From assembly GCA_965602855.1 (NCBI GenBank), contig CBFCZV010000012.1, forward strand, positions 3,304-67,303: a DNA stretch of 64,000 nucleotides, read 5' to 3'. Position numbers and translations under genes: made by a program. The stretch comes from LH-M37 sp965602855. GTDB lineage: Bacteria > Pseudomonadota > Gammaproteobacteria > SZUA-229. The notes beneath the pieces are model-generated. The model saw only the letters and a list, made by a program, of their open reading frames with translations, made no database searches and was not told the DNA's origin. Shown here piece after piece: positions 17,774-26,022 of the stretch (within the stretch, counting starts at the first letter, position 1; each line of letters opens with the position of its first letter).

Positions 17774-20700
17774 TTATTTCTTTTTAAACATAGAGTTCAA
17801 ACTTGGGCTCACGGTAACTTCTGCACCAAAGGCTCTTGAGTAAATATTTCCGCTTTGATCATGAATTACGACATCAGCTGTCATATTGGTCTCAGAGGTT
17901 GAATCCACATCCAGTGATATATAGAAGTCTTTATGATCCGGTATCAATTTATAGTTAACTACCTTGAGGAACTTCAGCGGCAGACTGCCCAGATGACGGT
18001 GCTCTCTCACCCAGACCAGCATTGCCTGGAACATCAGGTCAGTGGCAAACGGGTTAAGCGAACTAATTGGGAACTGGCCCTGTTCACGATCTTTAATTTT
18101 ATCCAGGTTACAAAGCAGGGTTAATTTCTTCATCGAAGTGTTGACCACTTTCTCGATTCCCTGAAATAGTGATCCATGGAACAGTGTGCCATTTTTGTAC
18201 AAGGTCTCCCCTGTCGTGGTTTCTGTTTCATTCAAATCAGATTGTGTATACATAGGGACTTCAGGGATTTCTTTCACAATCAGTATGTTGGCCTTGTAAT
18301 GCCAAACCTGTTTACCCTTGCTATTTTTTGATGAAATGGTTACCTGAGAACAACTAATGTTTTCATCATTAGAAATGCCTTTGACATCAACCTGATACGA
18401 ATCGGCCTGACTCTCATCAAACACGATGCCCTTGAGCACCTGAAACTCATCGCATTCAAAGAAACTATAAGAAGGATTCAGTCGCTCACAAATATTAGAC
18501 ATCCACGAAAGCGCGGTGGCCGATGGCAACACTGGGCTTTCACCAATGACATGATCATTTAAAAATGGATTGTCCTGCAACAACAACTTGGTATTGATCT
18601 GGAAGGTACGCAACGGTGTGTTGGTGTTATCGACATCCGAGCGCATTGAACTACCGACCAATAACTGAATGGTCTCACCTCTATCCTGATGCAATTCATT
18701 GCTAAAGATTTCTACACCTTCCTGCATGGGAATAATTTCAACATTCCTTTCCTTAAAGTAACGTTTCAATTCAGGCGTTACCATACCGCCATCCCAGGGT
18801 CCCCAGTTGAAGGAAACTACATGACAATCTGGATAGTAATGTTTAAATTGATAAGCTGTTTTGTTGAGAATTTCATTGGCAACAGAATAATCAGACTGAC
18901 CATTGTTACCGTAAAAACCCGCCGCCGAAGAGAACAGCGCCAAATATTTCAGATCTTCCTTTTTGACCAGCGACAACATCGCTTCCAGGCCATCTATTTT
19001 AGTATTTAATACCGCATTAAAATCAGCTTCAGTTTTCTTCTGAATTGGTTTATCGGCCAGCACGCCCGCGCCATGAATCAGGCCGGTAATTTTTCCAAGT
19101 TTGGCAACCGCAGGTGCTGATTTTTCTTTTAAGGCTGCACTATCGGTGACATCTGCACTGATATATTCAGCCTTACCACCCAGCGCCGCAATTTGATTTA
19201 AAGTTTCACTAATCTCACGATCAGATTTAATTGCGCGTAAACGTTTGTTGACGATAACAGGTGTTGGTTTTTCACCTTCATCCTGTAATACCTGCATAAT
19301 TTTACGTTTCAGCTCAGCCTCATCTTCACAGCCTTTTGCCCATTCAGGTTCAATCCCGTTATAAGGCGCACGACCTGCCAGTACAAAACCACAGTTATAT
19401 TGCTTGGCCAATGGCATAAGGCAGGCAGCGGTAACACCCTTGGCACCACCACTAACTAAAAATACCGAGTTTTCGTTGATATTGTCATGCGCTGATGCAA
19501 CTGGCTCGTGCGCTCTCACTTCACCAGATAAAGTCATACGACCTTTTGCAGAGTTGCCCACCTCAACAATAGAAAGATCAGGATCAAATAACTCATCCAT
19601 CAATATTTGAGCACCCTGTTTATCTTTTGTATCTGGACTCAGGTCAATGGCACGGCAGAAAATCTCATCCCATTCAAGATTTAACGTTTTCACCAAACCA
19701 TTCAAACCGCCCTGACTTAATTCAAAACGATTGTGACCCGCAGTACCAATCTCGCCATCCATATAAGATGCAGTGACAAAGAAATTACGTCCGTGCAGCG
19801 GTTTAGTCGTTAATGCATTTTGCAAATATTTAGCAGTAAAGAAAACCATTTTCAGCATGCTTTGTTCGCGCTTGCTAAATTTGATCTTGCTGCCCTTATC
19901 CGCAGGCTTGGCACTGAGATGAATAAATCCATTCAGCGGCTGAGCGGCGGTAACAGTACTCAATGTTTTTTCCAGCTCGGCATCTGTCGCCTTTGCCAGC
20001 TTAACGGTTTGAGTTCCTTTGGGTAGTGAACTCGGTTTGGCTATCAGCGATGTCGGGAACTGCATCACCGTCACATTCCAGCCCAAATCCTGCAATGCTT
20101 TTGCAGTGTTGTAAGTGAGCTTGTCACCATTATCGGTGATTAAACAATTGCGCCCCGTAACGCTGATTTCTGATTCCAGTACATCAGGACGGGGAAGATA
20201 CTTTTTTACAACGACACTTTCGGTAGTCGAAAAAGAACCATCATTAACGGTGCTAGCGGCCTCTTCTGCTGGCTCTGATAAAGCCCTGCTGATACTGCTA
20301 TCCTGTGGCACCAGACTTTTAACGTACTCCACAATTTCAGCCAGTGTTCCCATTTCGGAAAGTGCATTCTGATCCATTTCAGGTAGTTCAGGGAACTTGC
20401 TAGTCATCGCGCCAAGAATCTCAACTCGCTTAATCGAATCGATACCCAGATCCGCTTCAAGATTCATAGTCAAGTCGAGCATTTCTACAGGGTAACCGGT
20501 TTTTTCATTTACGATTTCCAGCATGCTCTGCTGAATAGCGGCTTCATCTAACACCGATGACGCTGAAATGATTTCAACTTCTGTAGTTGTAGTCACTTCA
20601 CCTGCACCTGACTGAGTTTCTACGTATTCAACAATTTCTTTTAACGTCTGCATTTCTGCCAGTGCATTTTGATCCAGCTCGGGCAGTTCAGGGAACTTGC

Positions 20701-23700
20701 TGGTCATGGCACCGAGAATTTCAACGCGTTTAATCGAGTCGATACCAAGATCAGCTTCCATGTTCATATTGAGATCAAGCATCTCAACCGGGTAACCGGT
20801 TTTCTCGTGAACGATTTCCAACATGCCTTTTTGGATGCTGGCAGAATCCAGTCCTGAATTAACCGCAACTGGCGCAGCTACCGATGCACTAGCACCGGAT
20901 TGCTGTTCAACGTATTCAACAATTTCCAATAGCGTTTGCATTTCTGCCAGTGCGTTTTGATCCAACTCTGGCAGCTCAGGGAATTTACTGGTCATAGCAC
21001 CGAGAATTTCAACGCGTTTAATTGAATCAATACCGAGGTCAGCTTCCATATTCATATTTAAATCGAGCATCTCAACCGGATAACCGGTTTTCTCGTGAAC
21101 GATTTCTAACATGCCTTTTTGAATGCTGGCTGAATCAAGTCCTGAATTAACCGCAACTGGCGCAGCCGCTGATGAACTCGCACCGGATTGTTGTTCAACA
21201 TATTCAACAATTTCTAATAGCGTCTGCATTTCCGCCAGTGCATTTTGATCCAGCTCTGGCAGTTCAGGGAATTTACTGGTCATAGCACCGAGAATCTCAA
21301 CGCGCTTAATTGAGTCGATACCTAAGTCAGCTTCCATGTTCATATTGAGATCAAGCATCTCAACCGGATAACCGGTTTTCTCGTGAACAATTTCTAACAT
21401 GCCTTTTTGAATTGCCGCTGAATCGAGACCCGATGAGGCTGGCGCTGAAACTGCGGCAACCGGTGCTGCAGCAGCTGCAGCGATAACAGGCGCTACTGCA
21501 CCTGCCTGCTCTTCTACGTACTCAACAATTTCTTTAAGCGTCTGCATTTCTGCCAGTGCATTTTGATCCAGCTCGGGCAGTTCAGGGAACTTGCTGGTCA
21601 TGGCACCCAAAATTTCAACGCGTTTGATCGAGTCAATACCGAGATCGGCTTCCATGTTCATATTGAGATCAAGCATCTCAACCGGGTAACCGGTTTTATC
21701 CTGAACAATTTCCAGCATGCCATCCTGAATTTGTTTTGTATCCAGAGCCGAAGTCTGCACAGGTGCCTGGACTGGTGCAGCAGCAATTGGAGCAGCAGCA
21801 ATCGGCGCTGGCGCAGGTGCCGCTACTGGTTCAGCAACGGCTTGCTGGACCGGCGCAGCAGTTTTAACCACTGGTGAAGGCGCGGCTACAGCTGGCTGAT
21901 AATTAGCAACAGCTTCTCCACCCATCATTTGATGAGTAGATTTGTTGAATTCTATTTGACCCTGCAAATAACTTTGATGAACCTTGAGCGTATCCTGCTG
22001 GTACTGATGCAAATCAGAAATACTCTGGCTGATATTATCTGGAACAGCTTGGTTCTTTGCACCAAATTCATCCACTAAATGGTGCATCATGTTAAAGAAA
22101 CCCTGTGAATAATCCTGCTGATTTTGCAGATAGGTTTCATGGGCACTCATGGTGGCAGACTGAGCCTGCAACCATTCTGACTGATTAACGCCCTGAGCTA
22201 CCGTACTTACCTGAGCAACCTCAGTAGCCTGCGTTGTACTAGCTGTCGACTGAGCTATTTCCTGAGCAACTGCTGGACTGGCCTGCACCGGAGCTGACTC
22301 GCTTTGTGGTGCGCCCAGTTTTTGAGGCAATGTCAGCTGATAATCATCATTTAGCGTATCTTCAAACGCCTGCTTAGTCGCATCACTGACATAGTTAGCA
22401 CCATTGAGCTTGATGTTCATGCCCGCTTTTTTGATGACGGGTTGTTCAACATCACGCTGGTAAATATCTTTTAGATTAAGCTCAACGCCGGCCACTTTCA
22501 GCTGAACCATAGCATCACGATAGAGCGCATCACTATTGCCTTTAGGTGAACTATTCATGGCAATGGCAACATGAGGTCGATCGGCCAGAATAGTATTAAC
22601 CAGACGGCTCAGTACATTCTTGGGGCCAAACTCAACAAAGATAGTGCCACCCTGATCAGCCATGGCATTGATCTGCTGAGTAAAGTGCACAGAATTAAGC
22701 ATATTTGACTTAAAGCTCTGTTTAATTTCTTTCGCGGTTTTTGGATACGGCTTCGCAGTCACATTAGAGAAAATACTGGTATGTGGTTTTTTGAACGTCT
22801 GTTTTTCAATCGCATCGGAGAAAGGCTTATCTGCGTAACCTACCAACGGTGAGTGGAAAGCGGCCGAAACCGGCAAGGCAACAACTGAGAAACCATCACT
22901 TTTCAGAGACGTAGCGGCATCTGCGATAGCCTGGCTTGGCCCGGCAACCACCACCTGTTTGGGTGAGTTGTAATTGGCGATAGAAACCTGATCCAGTTGA
23001 TTAATTTTCTGCTCAATTTCTGTGGCATCACCCATAACTGCCAGCATGGAACCTGCGTCATAACCTTCTTCGGGGGATGTGCCCATAGCGATACAACGAG
23101 AACGTGACAGACTGTAGAAGCCATCATCATCGATCACACCCGCTGCCCACAATGCGGTTAATTCACCATAGCTGTGACCAGCAACCATATCGGCCTTAAA
23201 GCCACTCTGCTGCATCATTTTAAATAGACCAACACTGACAGAACCAATCGCTGGCTGAATGTACTGCGTCAGTTTTAATTTCTCTTCCTGGGCTTTTTTG
23301 CCGGCTGCATCAAAGGCGCGTTCCGGGAAGACTGCACTCGAAAGTTCAGTGTCATTATCATCCAGTAAAAGCTGACCCATTTTGGCAAAACTTTCACGCA
23401 TCGGTGGGAAGTTGAGGGTCAGATCCTTACACATGTTGAGATACTGAGAACCCTGACCGGAGAACAGTGCGACCACTTTTGAACCGCTAGGTAATGCCTG
23501 AGCACGGTAGTGAACACCACCCGGATGTTCCCAGACTTCTTCACCCTGCGTTTTTTTCAATTGATCCTGAGCGGTTATTAAAAGCTCAATCACCGTGGCC
23601 TGATCCTCGGCGACAAAACCCAGGCGTGCATCGCTTGAAGGAACCGTGGCATTTTCTGCTTCGACGACAAAATTATAATATTCCTGCCCGCTATCATCGT

Positions 23701-25264
23701 TTTGCAGTGCTGCCAACCAGAACTGGCACTTGCTGGCCAATGCCTCTGGATTGCCCGCATGTAATACAAAAGCGCGTGACATACCATGTTCGCGGTATCC
23801 CTTTGCGGAAATTTGATCCGCATCAGACTGATATTCTTCCAGCACAAAATGGTAGTTACTGCCACCGAAACCAAAAGAGCTGACACCGGCACGACGTGGC
23901 GTTAGCGCATTATTGATCCAGGGACGAGTATCGGTATTCAGGTAAAAAGATGAATCTTCAATATTTAATTTAGGATTAGGGTTATCGACATTAATCGTTG
24001 GTGGCAATACCTTATGGTACAGAGCCATCGCCGCCTTGATCAGTCCGGCAGAACCTGCGGCGGTTTTGGTGTGACCAATCTGAGACTTCACACTACCCAA
24101 AGCAATATGCTGCTTTTCATGATCTTCGCTATCAAAAGCCAGTTTTAGTCCATCAAACTCAGCGGCATCACCAGCCTTGGTGCCAGTACCATGTGCTTCA
24201 ACTAATTTAACAGTGCTCTTATCAAAACCGGCATCCTCGTAGGCGCGATTAATAGCCACACTCTGACCAGCCGCACGCGGTGCGTAAATACTCTTGAAAC
24301 GACCATCGCTGGAAGTACCAACACCTTTAATGACCGCATAAATTCGGTCATTGTCCCGCTCCGCATCTTCCAGACGTTTGAGCATAACCATGCCAACACC
24401 TTCACCAATGACGATACCGTGCGAGGCTTCATCAAATGGCTTGGGCACTTCATCCGTAGTGAAAGCGGGAGTTTTACTAAAATTGAGGTACATGAAGGGT
24501 GAGTTATCGGTATCGACACCACCGGTGATCATGGTATTGGCCTTGAATTCCAGCAGATCACTGATCGCCATCTTCATCGCGGCCAGTGAGCCAGCACAGG
24601 CAGCATCAACCACACAGTTAGTGCCACCCAGATCAAAACGATTTGCAACTCGGCCGGCGATCACATTACCCAGCATGCCCGGAAATGAGTTCTCAACCCA
24701 GGGAATGTAGGCCTTTTTCATTTTTTCAATCAGGATCTGGATATCGTCTTCAGCAACACCACTGCTTCTGAGTACTTTTTCCCAGACCGGCCCCTGCAGG
24801 CGCGAAACCAGTGGGCTGATCAGTTTCTGACCACCACCAACGCCGAGAATGACCCCGGTATTTTCTCGATCAAATTCACCATCGGCATAACCACAATCTT
24901 TGATCAAATCACGGGCAACGACCAGAGACAACAATTGTGATGAATCGGTGACTTCAAGAATATTGGGCGGCAGACCAAATTCCATGGGGTCAAAATCAAT
25001 ATCGGGTATGAAACCACCGCGCTTGCTATAACTCTTATCGGGAGTGGCAGGATCGGCATCGTACAGGTCATTAATCTCCCAGCGATCCGATGGCACGTCG
25101 ATGACGCAGTCCACCTTGCCCATAATATTTCCCCAAAACTCGTGCAGATCCTTTGATTCTGGAAACAGAGATGCCATGCCAATAATAGCAATGGGAGTCT
25201 CCTGTAATCGAGAAGTGAGTTTTTTGTCGAGCGCTTTTGTATCTGCCATCATTAAACCTGTCAT
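17774..25264 (-). CDS. pfaA: PUFA synthase PfaA: KS-MAT-5xACP-KR-DH
   Basis: A 2496-residue first subunit. Ketosynthase about 20-480 (Cys223 in DAACAGS). Malonyl-CoA:ACP transacylase about 600-900 (Ser about 698 in AGHSYGE). An Ala/Gln/Pro-rich linker, then five ACPs with the phosphopantetheine serine in LGIDSIKR at about 1212, 1318, 1414, 1510 and 1610. Ketoreductase about 1930-2210 (SGGAKGVTA, YSVANE). The C-terminal region is dehydratase-like (HVIGESPVLPS, His about 2236). It loads malonate and extends and reduces the chain with PfaBC and PfaD. The first ATG has no ribosome site; ATGs at 25252 and 25249 follow an AGG and are likelier starts. A perfect TATAAT lies at 25312-25317. It is the first gene of the operon. 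Confidence 0.95.
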   Translation of the reverse strand: MTGLMMADTKALDKKLTSRLQETPIAIIGMASLFPESKDLHEFWGNIMGKVDCVIDVPSDRWEINDLYDADPATPDKSYSKRGGFIPDIDFDPMEFGLPPNILEVTDSSQLLSLVVARDLIKDCGYADGEFDRENTGVILGVGGGQKLISPLVSRLQGPVWEKVLRSSGVAEDDIQILIEKMKKAYIPWVENSFPGMLGNVIAGRVANRFDLGGTNCVVDAACAGSLAAMKMAISDLLEFKANTMITGGVDTDNSPFMYLNFSKTPAFTTDEVPKPFDEASHGIVIGEGVGMVMLKRLEDAERDNDRIYAVIKGVGTSSDGRFKSIYAPRAAGQSVAINRAYEDAGFDKSTVKLVEAHGTGTKAGDAAEFDGLKLAFDSEDHEKQHIALGSVKSQIGHTKTAAGSAGLIKAAMALYHKVLPPTINVDNPNPKLNIEDSSFYLNTDTRPWINNALTPRRAGVSSFGFGGSNYHFVLEEYQSDADQISAKGYREHGMSRAFVLHAGNPEALASKCQFWLAALQNDDSGQEYYNFVVEAENATVPSSDARLGFVAEDQATVIELLITAQDQLKKTQGEEVWEHPGGVHYRAQALPSGSKVVALFSGQGSQYLNMCKDLTLNFPPMRESFAKMGQLLLDDNDTELSSAVFPERAFDAAGKKAQEEKLKLTQYIQPAIGSVSVGLFKMMQQSGFKADMVAGHSYGELTALWAAGVIDDDGFYSLSRSRCIAMGTSPEEGYDAGSMLAVMGDATEIEQKINQLDQVSIANYNSPKQVVVAGPSQAIADAATSLKSDGFSVVALPVSAAFHSPLVGYADKPFSDAIEKQTFKKPHTSIFSNVTAKPYPKTAKEIKQSFKSNMLNSVHFTQQINAMADQGGTIFVEFGPKNVLSRLVNTILADRPHVAIAMNSSPKGNSDALYRDAMVQLKVAGVELNLKDIYQRDVEQPVIKKAGMNIKLNGANYVSDATKQAFEDTLNDDYQLTLPQKLGAPQSESAPVQASPAVAQEIAQSTASTTQATEVAQVSTVAQGVNQSEWLQAQSATMSAHETYLQNQQDYSQGFFNMMHHLVDEFGAKNQAVPDNISQSISDLHQYQQDTLKVHQSYLQGQIEFNKSTHQMMGGEAVANYQPAVAAPSPVVKTAAPVQQAVAEPVAAPAPAPIAAAPIAAAPVQAPVQTSALDTKQIQDGMLEIVQDKTGYPVEMLDLNMNMEADLGIDSIKRVEILGAMTSKFPELPELDQNALAEMQTLKEIVEYVEEQAGAVAPVIAAAAAAPVAAVSAPASSGLDSAAIQKGMLEIVHEKTGYPVEMLDLNMNMEADLGIDSIKRVEILGAMTSKFPELPELDQNALAEMQTLLEIVEYVEQQSGASSSAAAPVAVNSGLDSASIQKGMLEIVHEKTGYPVEMLDLNMNMEADLGIDSIKRVEILGAMTSKFPELPELDQNALAEMQTLLEIVEYVEQQSGASASVAAPVAVNSGLDSASIQKGMLEIVHEKTGYPVEMLDLNMNMEADLGIDSIKRVEILGAMTSKFPELPELDQNALAEMQTLKEIVEYVETQSGAGEVTTTTEVEIISASSVLDEAAIQQSMLEIVNEKTGYPVEMLDLTMNLEADLGIDSIKRVEILGAMTSKFPELPEMDQNALSEMGTLAEIVEYVKSLVPQDSSISRALSEPAEEAASTVNDGSFSTTESVVVKKYLPRPDVLESEISVTGRNCLITDNGDKLTYNTAKALQDLGWNVTVMQFPTSLIAKPSSLPKGTQTVKLAKATDAELEKTLSTVTAAQPLNGFIHLSAKPADKGSKIKFSKREQSMLKMVFFTAKYLQNALTTKPLHGRNFFVTASYMDGEIGTAGHNRFELSQGGLNGLVKTLNLEWDEIFCRAIDLSPDTKDKQGAQILMDELFDPDLSIVEVGNSAKGRMTLSGEVRAHEPVASAHDNINENSVFLVSGGAKGVTAACLMPLAKQYNCGFVLAGRAPYNGIEPEWAKGCEDEAELKRKIMQVLQDEGEKPTPVIVNKRLRAIKSDREISETLNQIAALGGKAEYISADVTDSAALKEKSAPAVAKLGKITGLIHGAGVLADKPIQKKTEADFNAVLNTKIDGLEAMLSLVKKEDLKYLALFSSAAGFYGNNGQSDYSVANEILNKTAYQFKHYYPDCHVVSFNWGPWDGGMVTPELKRYFKERNVEIIPMQEGVEIFSNELHQDRGETIQLLVGSSMRSDVDNTNTPLRTFQINTKLLLQDNPFLNDHVIGESPVLPSATALSWMSNICERLNPSYSFFECDEFQVLKGIVFDESQADSYQVDVKGISNDENISCSQVTISSKNSKGKQVWHYKANILIVKEIPEVPMYTQSDLNETETTTGETLYKNGTLFHGSLFQGIEKVVNTSMKKLTLLCNLDKIKDREQGQFPISSLNPFATDLMFQAMLVWVREHRHLGSLPLKFLKVVNYKLIPDHKDFYISLDVDSTSETNMTADVVIHDQSGNIYSRAFGAEVTVSPSLNSMFKKK
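20380..21740 (-). repeat. Tandem ACP-coding repeats in pfaA (five units)
   Basis: Five near-identical ACP-coding units follow each other, with serine codons at about 21631, 21313, 21025, 20737 and 20437. Spacing is 318, 288, 288 and 300 bases. Units 1-4 share essentially the same protein core; unit 5 (nearest the ketoreductase) is the most diverged, with LTMNLEAD and PEMDQNALSEM. The linkers between units are Ala/Val/Ser-rich and vary in length. Confidence 0.9.
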
Positions 25265-25311
25265 GCCAATTAAATTGAATTCTTTAAATTACTGCACATT
25301 TGAACTGGTTG

Positions 25312-25340
25312 ATTATAGCGTTTTAGACACCTTCTTGCAC
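25312..25340 (-). promoter_or_regulatory. Candidate pfaA promoter
   Basis: A perfect TATAAT on the minus strand (25317-25312), with a weak GTGCAA (25340-25335) 17 bases upstream as a possible -35. It predicts an untranslated leader of about 40-60 bases for pfaA. Confidence 0.45.
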
Positions 25341-25510
25341 GGCTGAGAGTACGGCCATAAAAGATGCTGTAGTTCAAACAACTTAACCCAAATATTTCAT
25401 GAAGTTTCGAGAATTACAGGTTATTTAGCTTTAGATCTTTTCCAAAAATGAGCGCATACCCATGAAAGATTCAGAATAATGGTTAAATATCTGAAAAGAA
25501 GGACACGAAC

Positions 25511-25531
25511 AGGTTGTAGAAATTACAACCT
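25511..25531. promoter_or_regulatory. Perfect inverted repeat upstream of pfaA, possible operator
   Basis: AGGTTGTA, five bases (GAAAT), then TACAACCT: a perfect 8-bp dyad about 195 bases upstream of the predicted pfaA -10 box. The form suits a dimeric regulator such as a TetR or GntR member. No regulator gene is adjacent except norR, whose site is different. Confidence 0.4.
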
Positions 25532-25613
25532 ATAAAGATTAAGAAACACAGATATAGCCAGTATTACAATGACTTAAGAGAACTGCTTAGAGCGCAATCC
25601 AGCTATAACGGCA

Positions 25614-25644
25614 GGCGCGGGCTTTAGTCAATATTGCCCACGCC
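25614..25644 (-). terminator. GC-rich hairpin after the 68-residue gene
   Basis: GGCGCGGGC (25614-25622) pairs with GCCCACGCC (25636-25644), nine pairs including one G-T. It lies 10 bases after the stop of the small gene on the minus strand. There is no T run, so it would be a weak or Rho-assisted terminator at best. Confidence 0.35.
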
Positions 25645-25654
25645 TTAAATACAA

Positions 25655-25861
25655 TTAACCTAAAAGCACTTTTGAGATGCTATTACCCAGGTCACCTGAG
25701 CCAGCTACTCCCAAAAATACTGCCGCAGTGAATACAAGGGGAAGTATTGTGGCTGCCAGTGTTAGATAGCCCGTTAAATTAAGTAGTGATTTCTTTGCAA
25801 CAGAATTCGCTTTCGTTCCCTGCTCAGTAGTTGCATCATGAGTTTCTATTGTATGATTCAT
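25655..25861 (-). CDS. Small membrane protein, probable NorR/sigma-54 target
   Basis: A 68-residue protein I do not recognise. The N-terminus is polar and Thr/Glu-rich (about 1-25), followed by a hydrophobic stretch (about 27-52) that can cross the membrane once, and a short Gly/Ser tail. It has a good ribosome site (AGAGGA seven bases before ATG), which supports it as a real gene. It is divergent from norR and has a sigma-54-type promoter with NorR-type boxes upstream (see 25914-25929, 25971-25981, 25997-26007). In E. coli this position belongs to norVW, the NO reductase. It is thus probably nitric-oxide induced; its function is unknown. Confidence 0.65.
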   Translation of the reverse strand: MNHTIETHDATTEQGTKANSVAKKSLLNLTGYLTLAATILPLVFTAAVFLGVAGSGDLGNSISKVLLG

Positions 25862-25913
25862 ATCGTGTTCCTCTATATTGCCCTGAATTAATTTAGTTTC
25901 TATTTATTACTAA

Positions 25914-25929
25914 AGCACAAACCATGCCA
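25914..25929 (-). promoter_or_regulatory. Sigma-54 (-24/-12) promoter for the 68-residue gene
   Basis: On the minus strand the sequence reads TGGCATGGTTTGTGCT. The invariant GG and GC are separated by exactly ten bases and the -24 element is TGGCAT. The predicted transcript starts near 25903, about 40 bases before the start codon. NorR, a sigma-54 activator, is encoded divergently next door. Confidence 0.65.
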
Positions 25930-25970
25930 ATTTATAAGGCGCTGTTTTTATTCATAATTAAATACACGTT

Positions 25971-25981
25971 GTTAATATGAC
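25971..25981. promoter_or_regulatory. Candidate NorR box B
   Basis: GTTAATATGAC fits the GT-N7-AC pattern reported for NorR enhancer sites. Its centre is about 50 bases upstream of the -24 element of the sigma-54 promoter. Confidence 0.5.
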
Positions 25982-25996
25982 ATCCTGTGTTATGAT

Positions 25997-26007
25997 GTCG
26001 CTTTGAC
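25997..26007. promoter_or_regulatory. Candidate NorR box A
   Basis: GTCGCTTTGAC fits GT-N7-AC and lies 26 bases (centre to centre) from box B and 15 bases before the norR start codon, so it could also autoregulate norR. A GACATC-N9-GATGTC dyad (25979-25999) lies between and overlaps both boxes. Confidence 0.5.
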
Positions 26008-26022
26008 GACAGTGAGATCAAT

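Larger units (their letters stand above)
25265..25654. other. Intergenic region upstream of pfaA
   Basis: 390 bases without a convincing gene. It holds the probable pfaA promoter, an 8-bp inverted repeat (25511-25531) and a GC-rich hairpin (25614-25644) after the small gene's stop; these are listed separately. The remainder is AT-rich with no further structure that I can see. Confidence 0.6.

Noticed and set aside
20380..21740. CRISPR-like regularly spaced repeats
   Set aside because: The regular spacing is the five ACP-coding units of pfaA; they are long, in frame and lack spacers.
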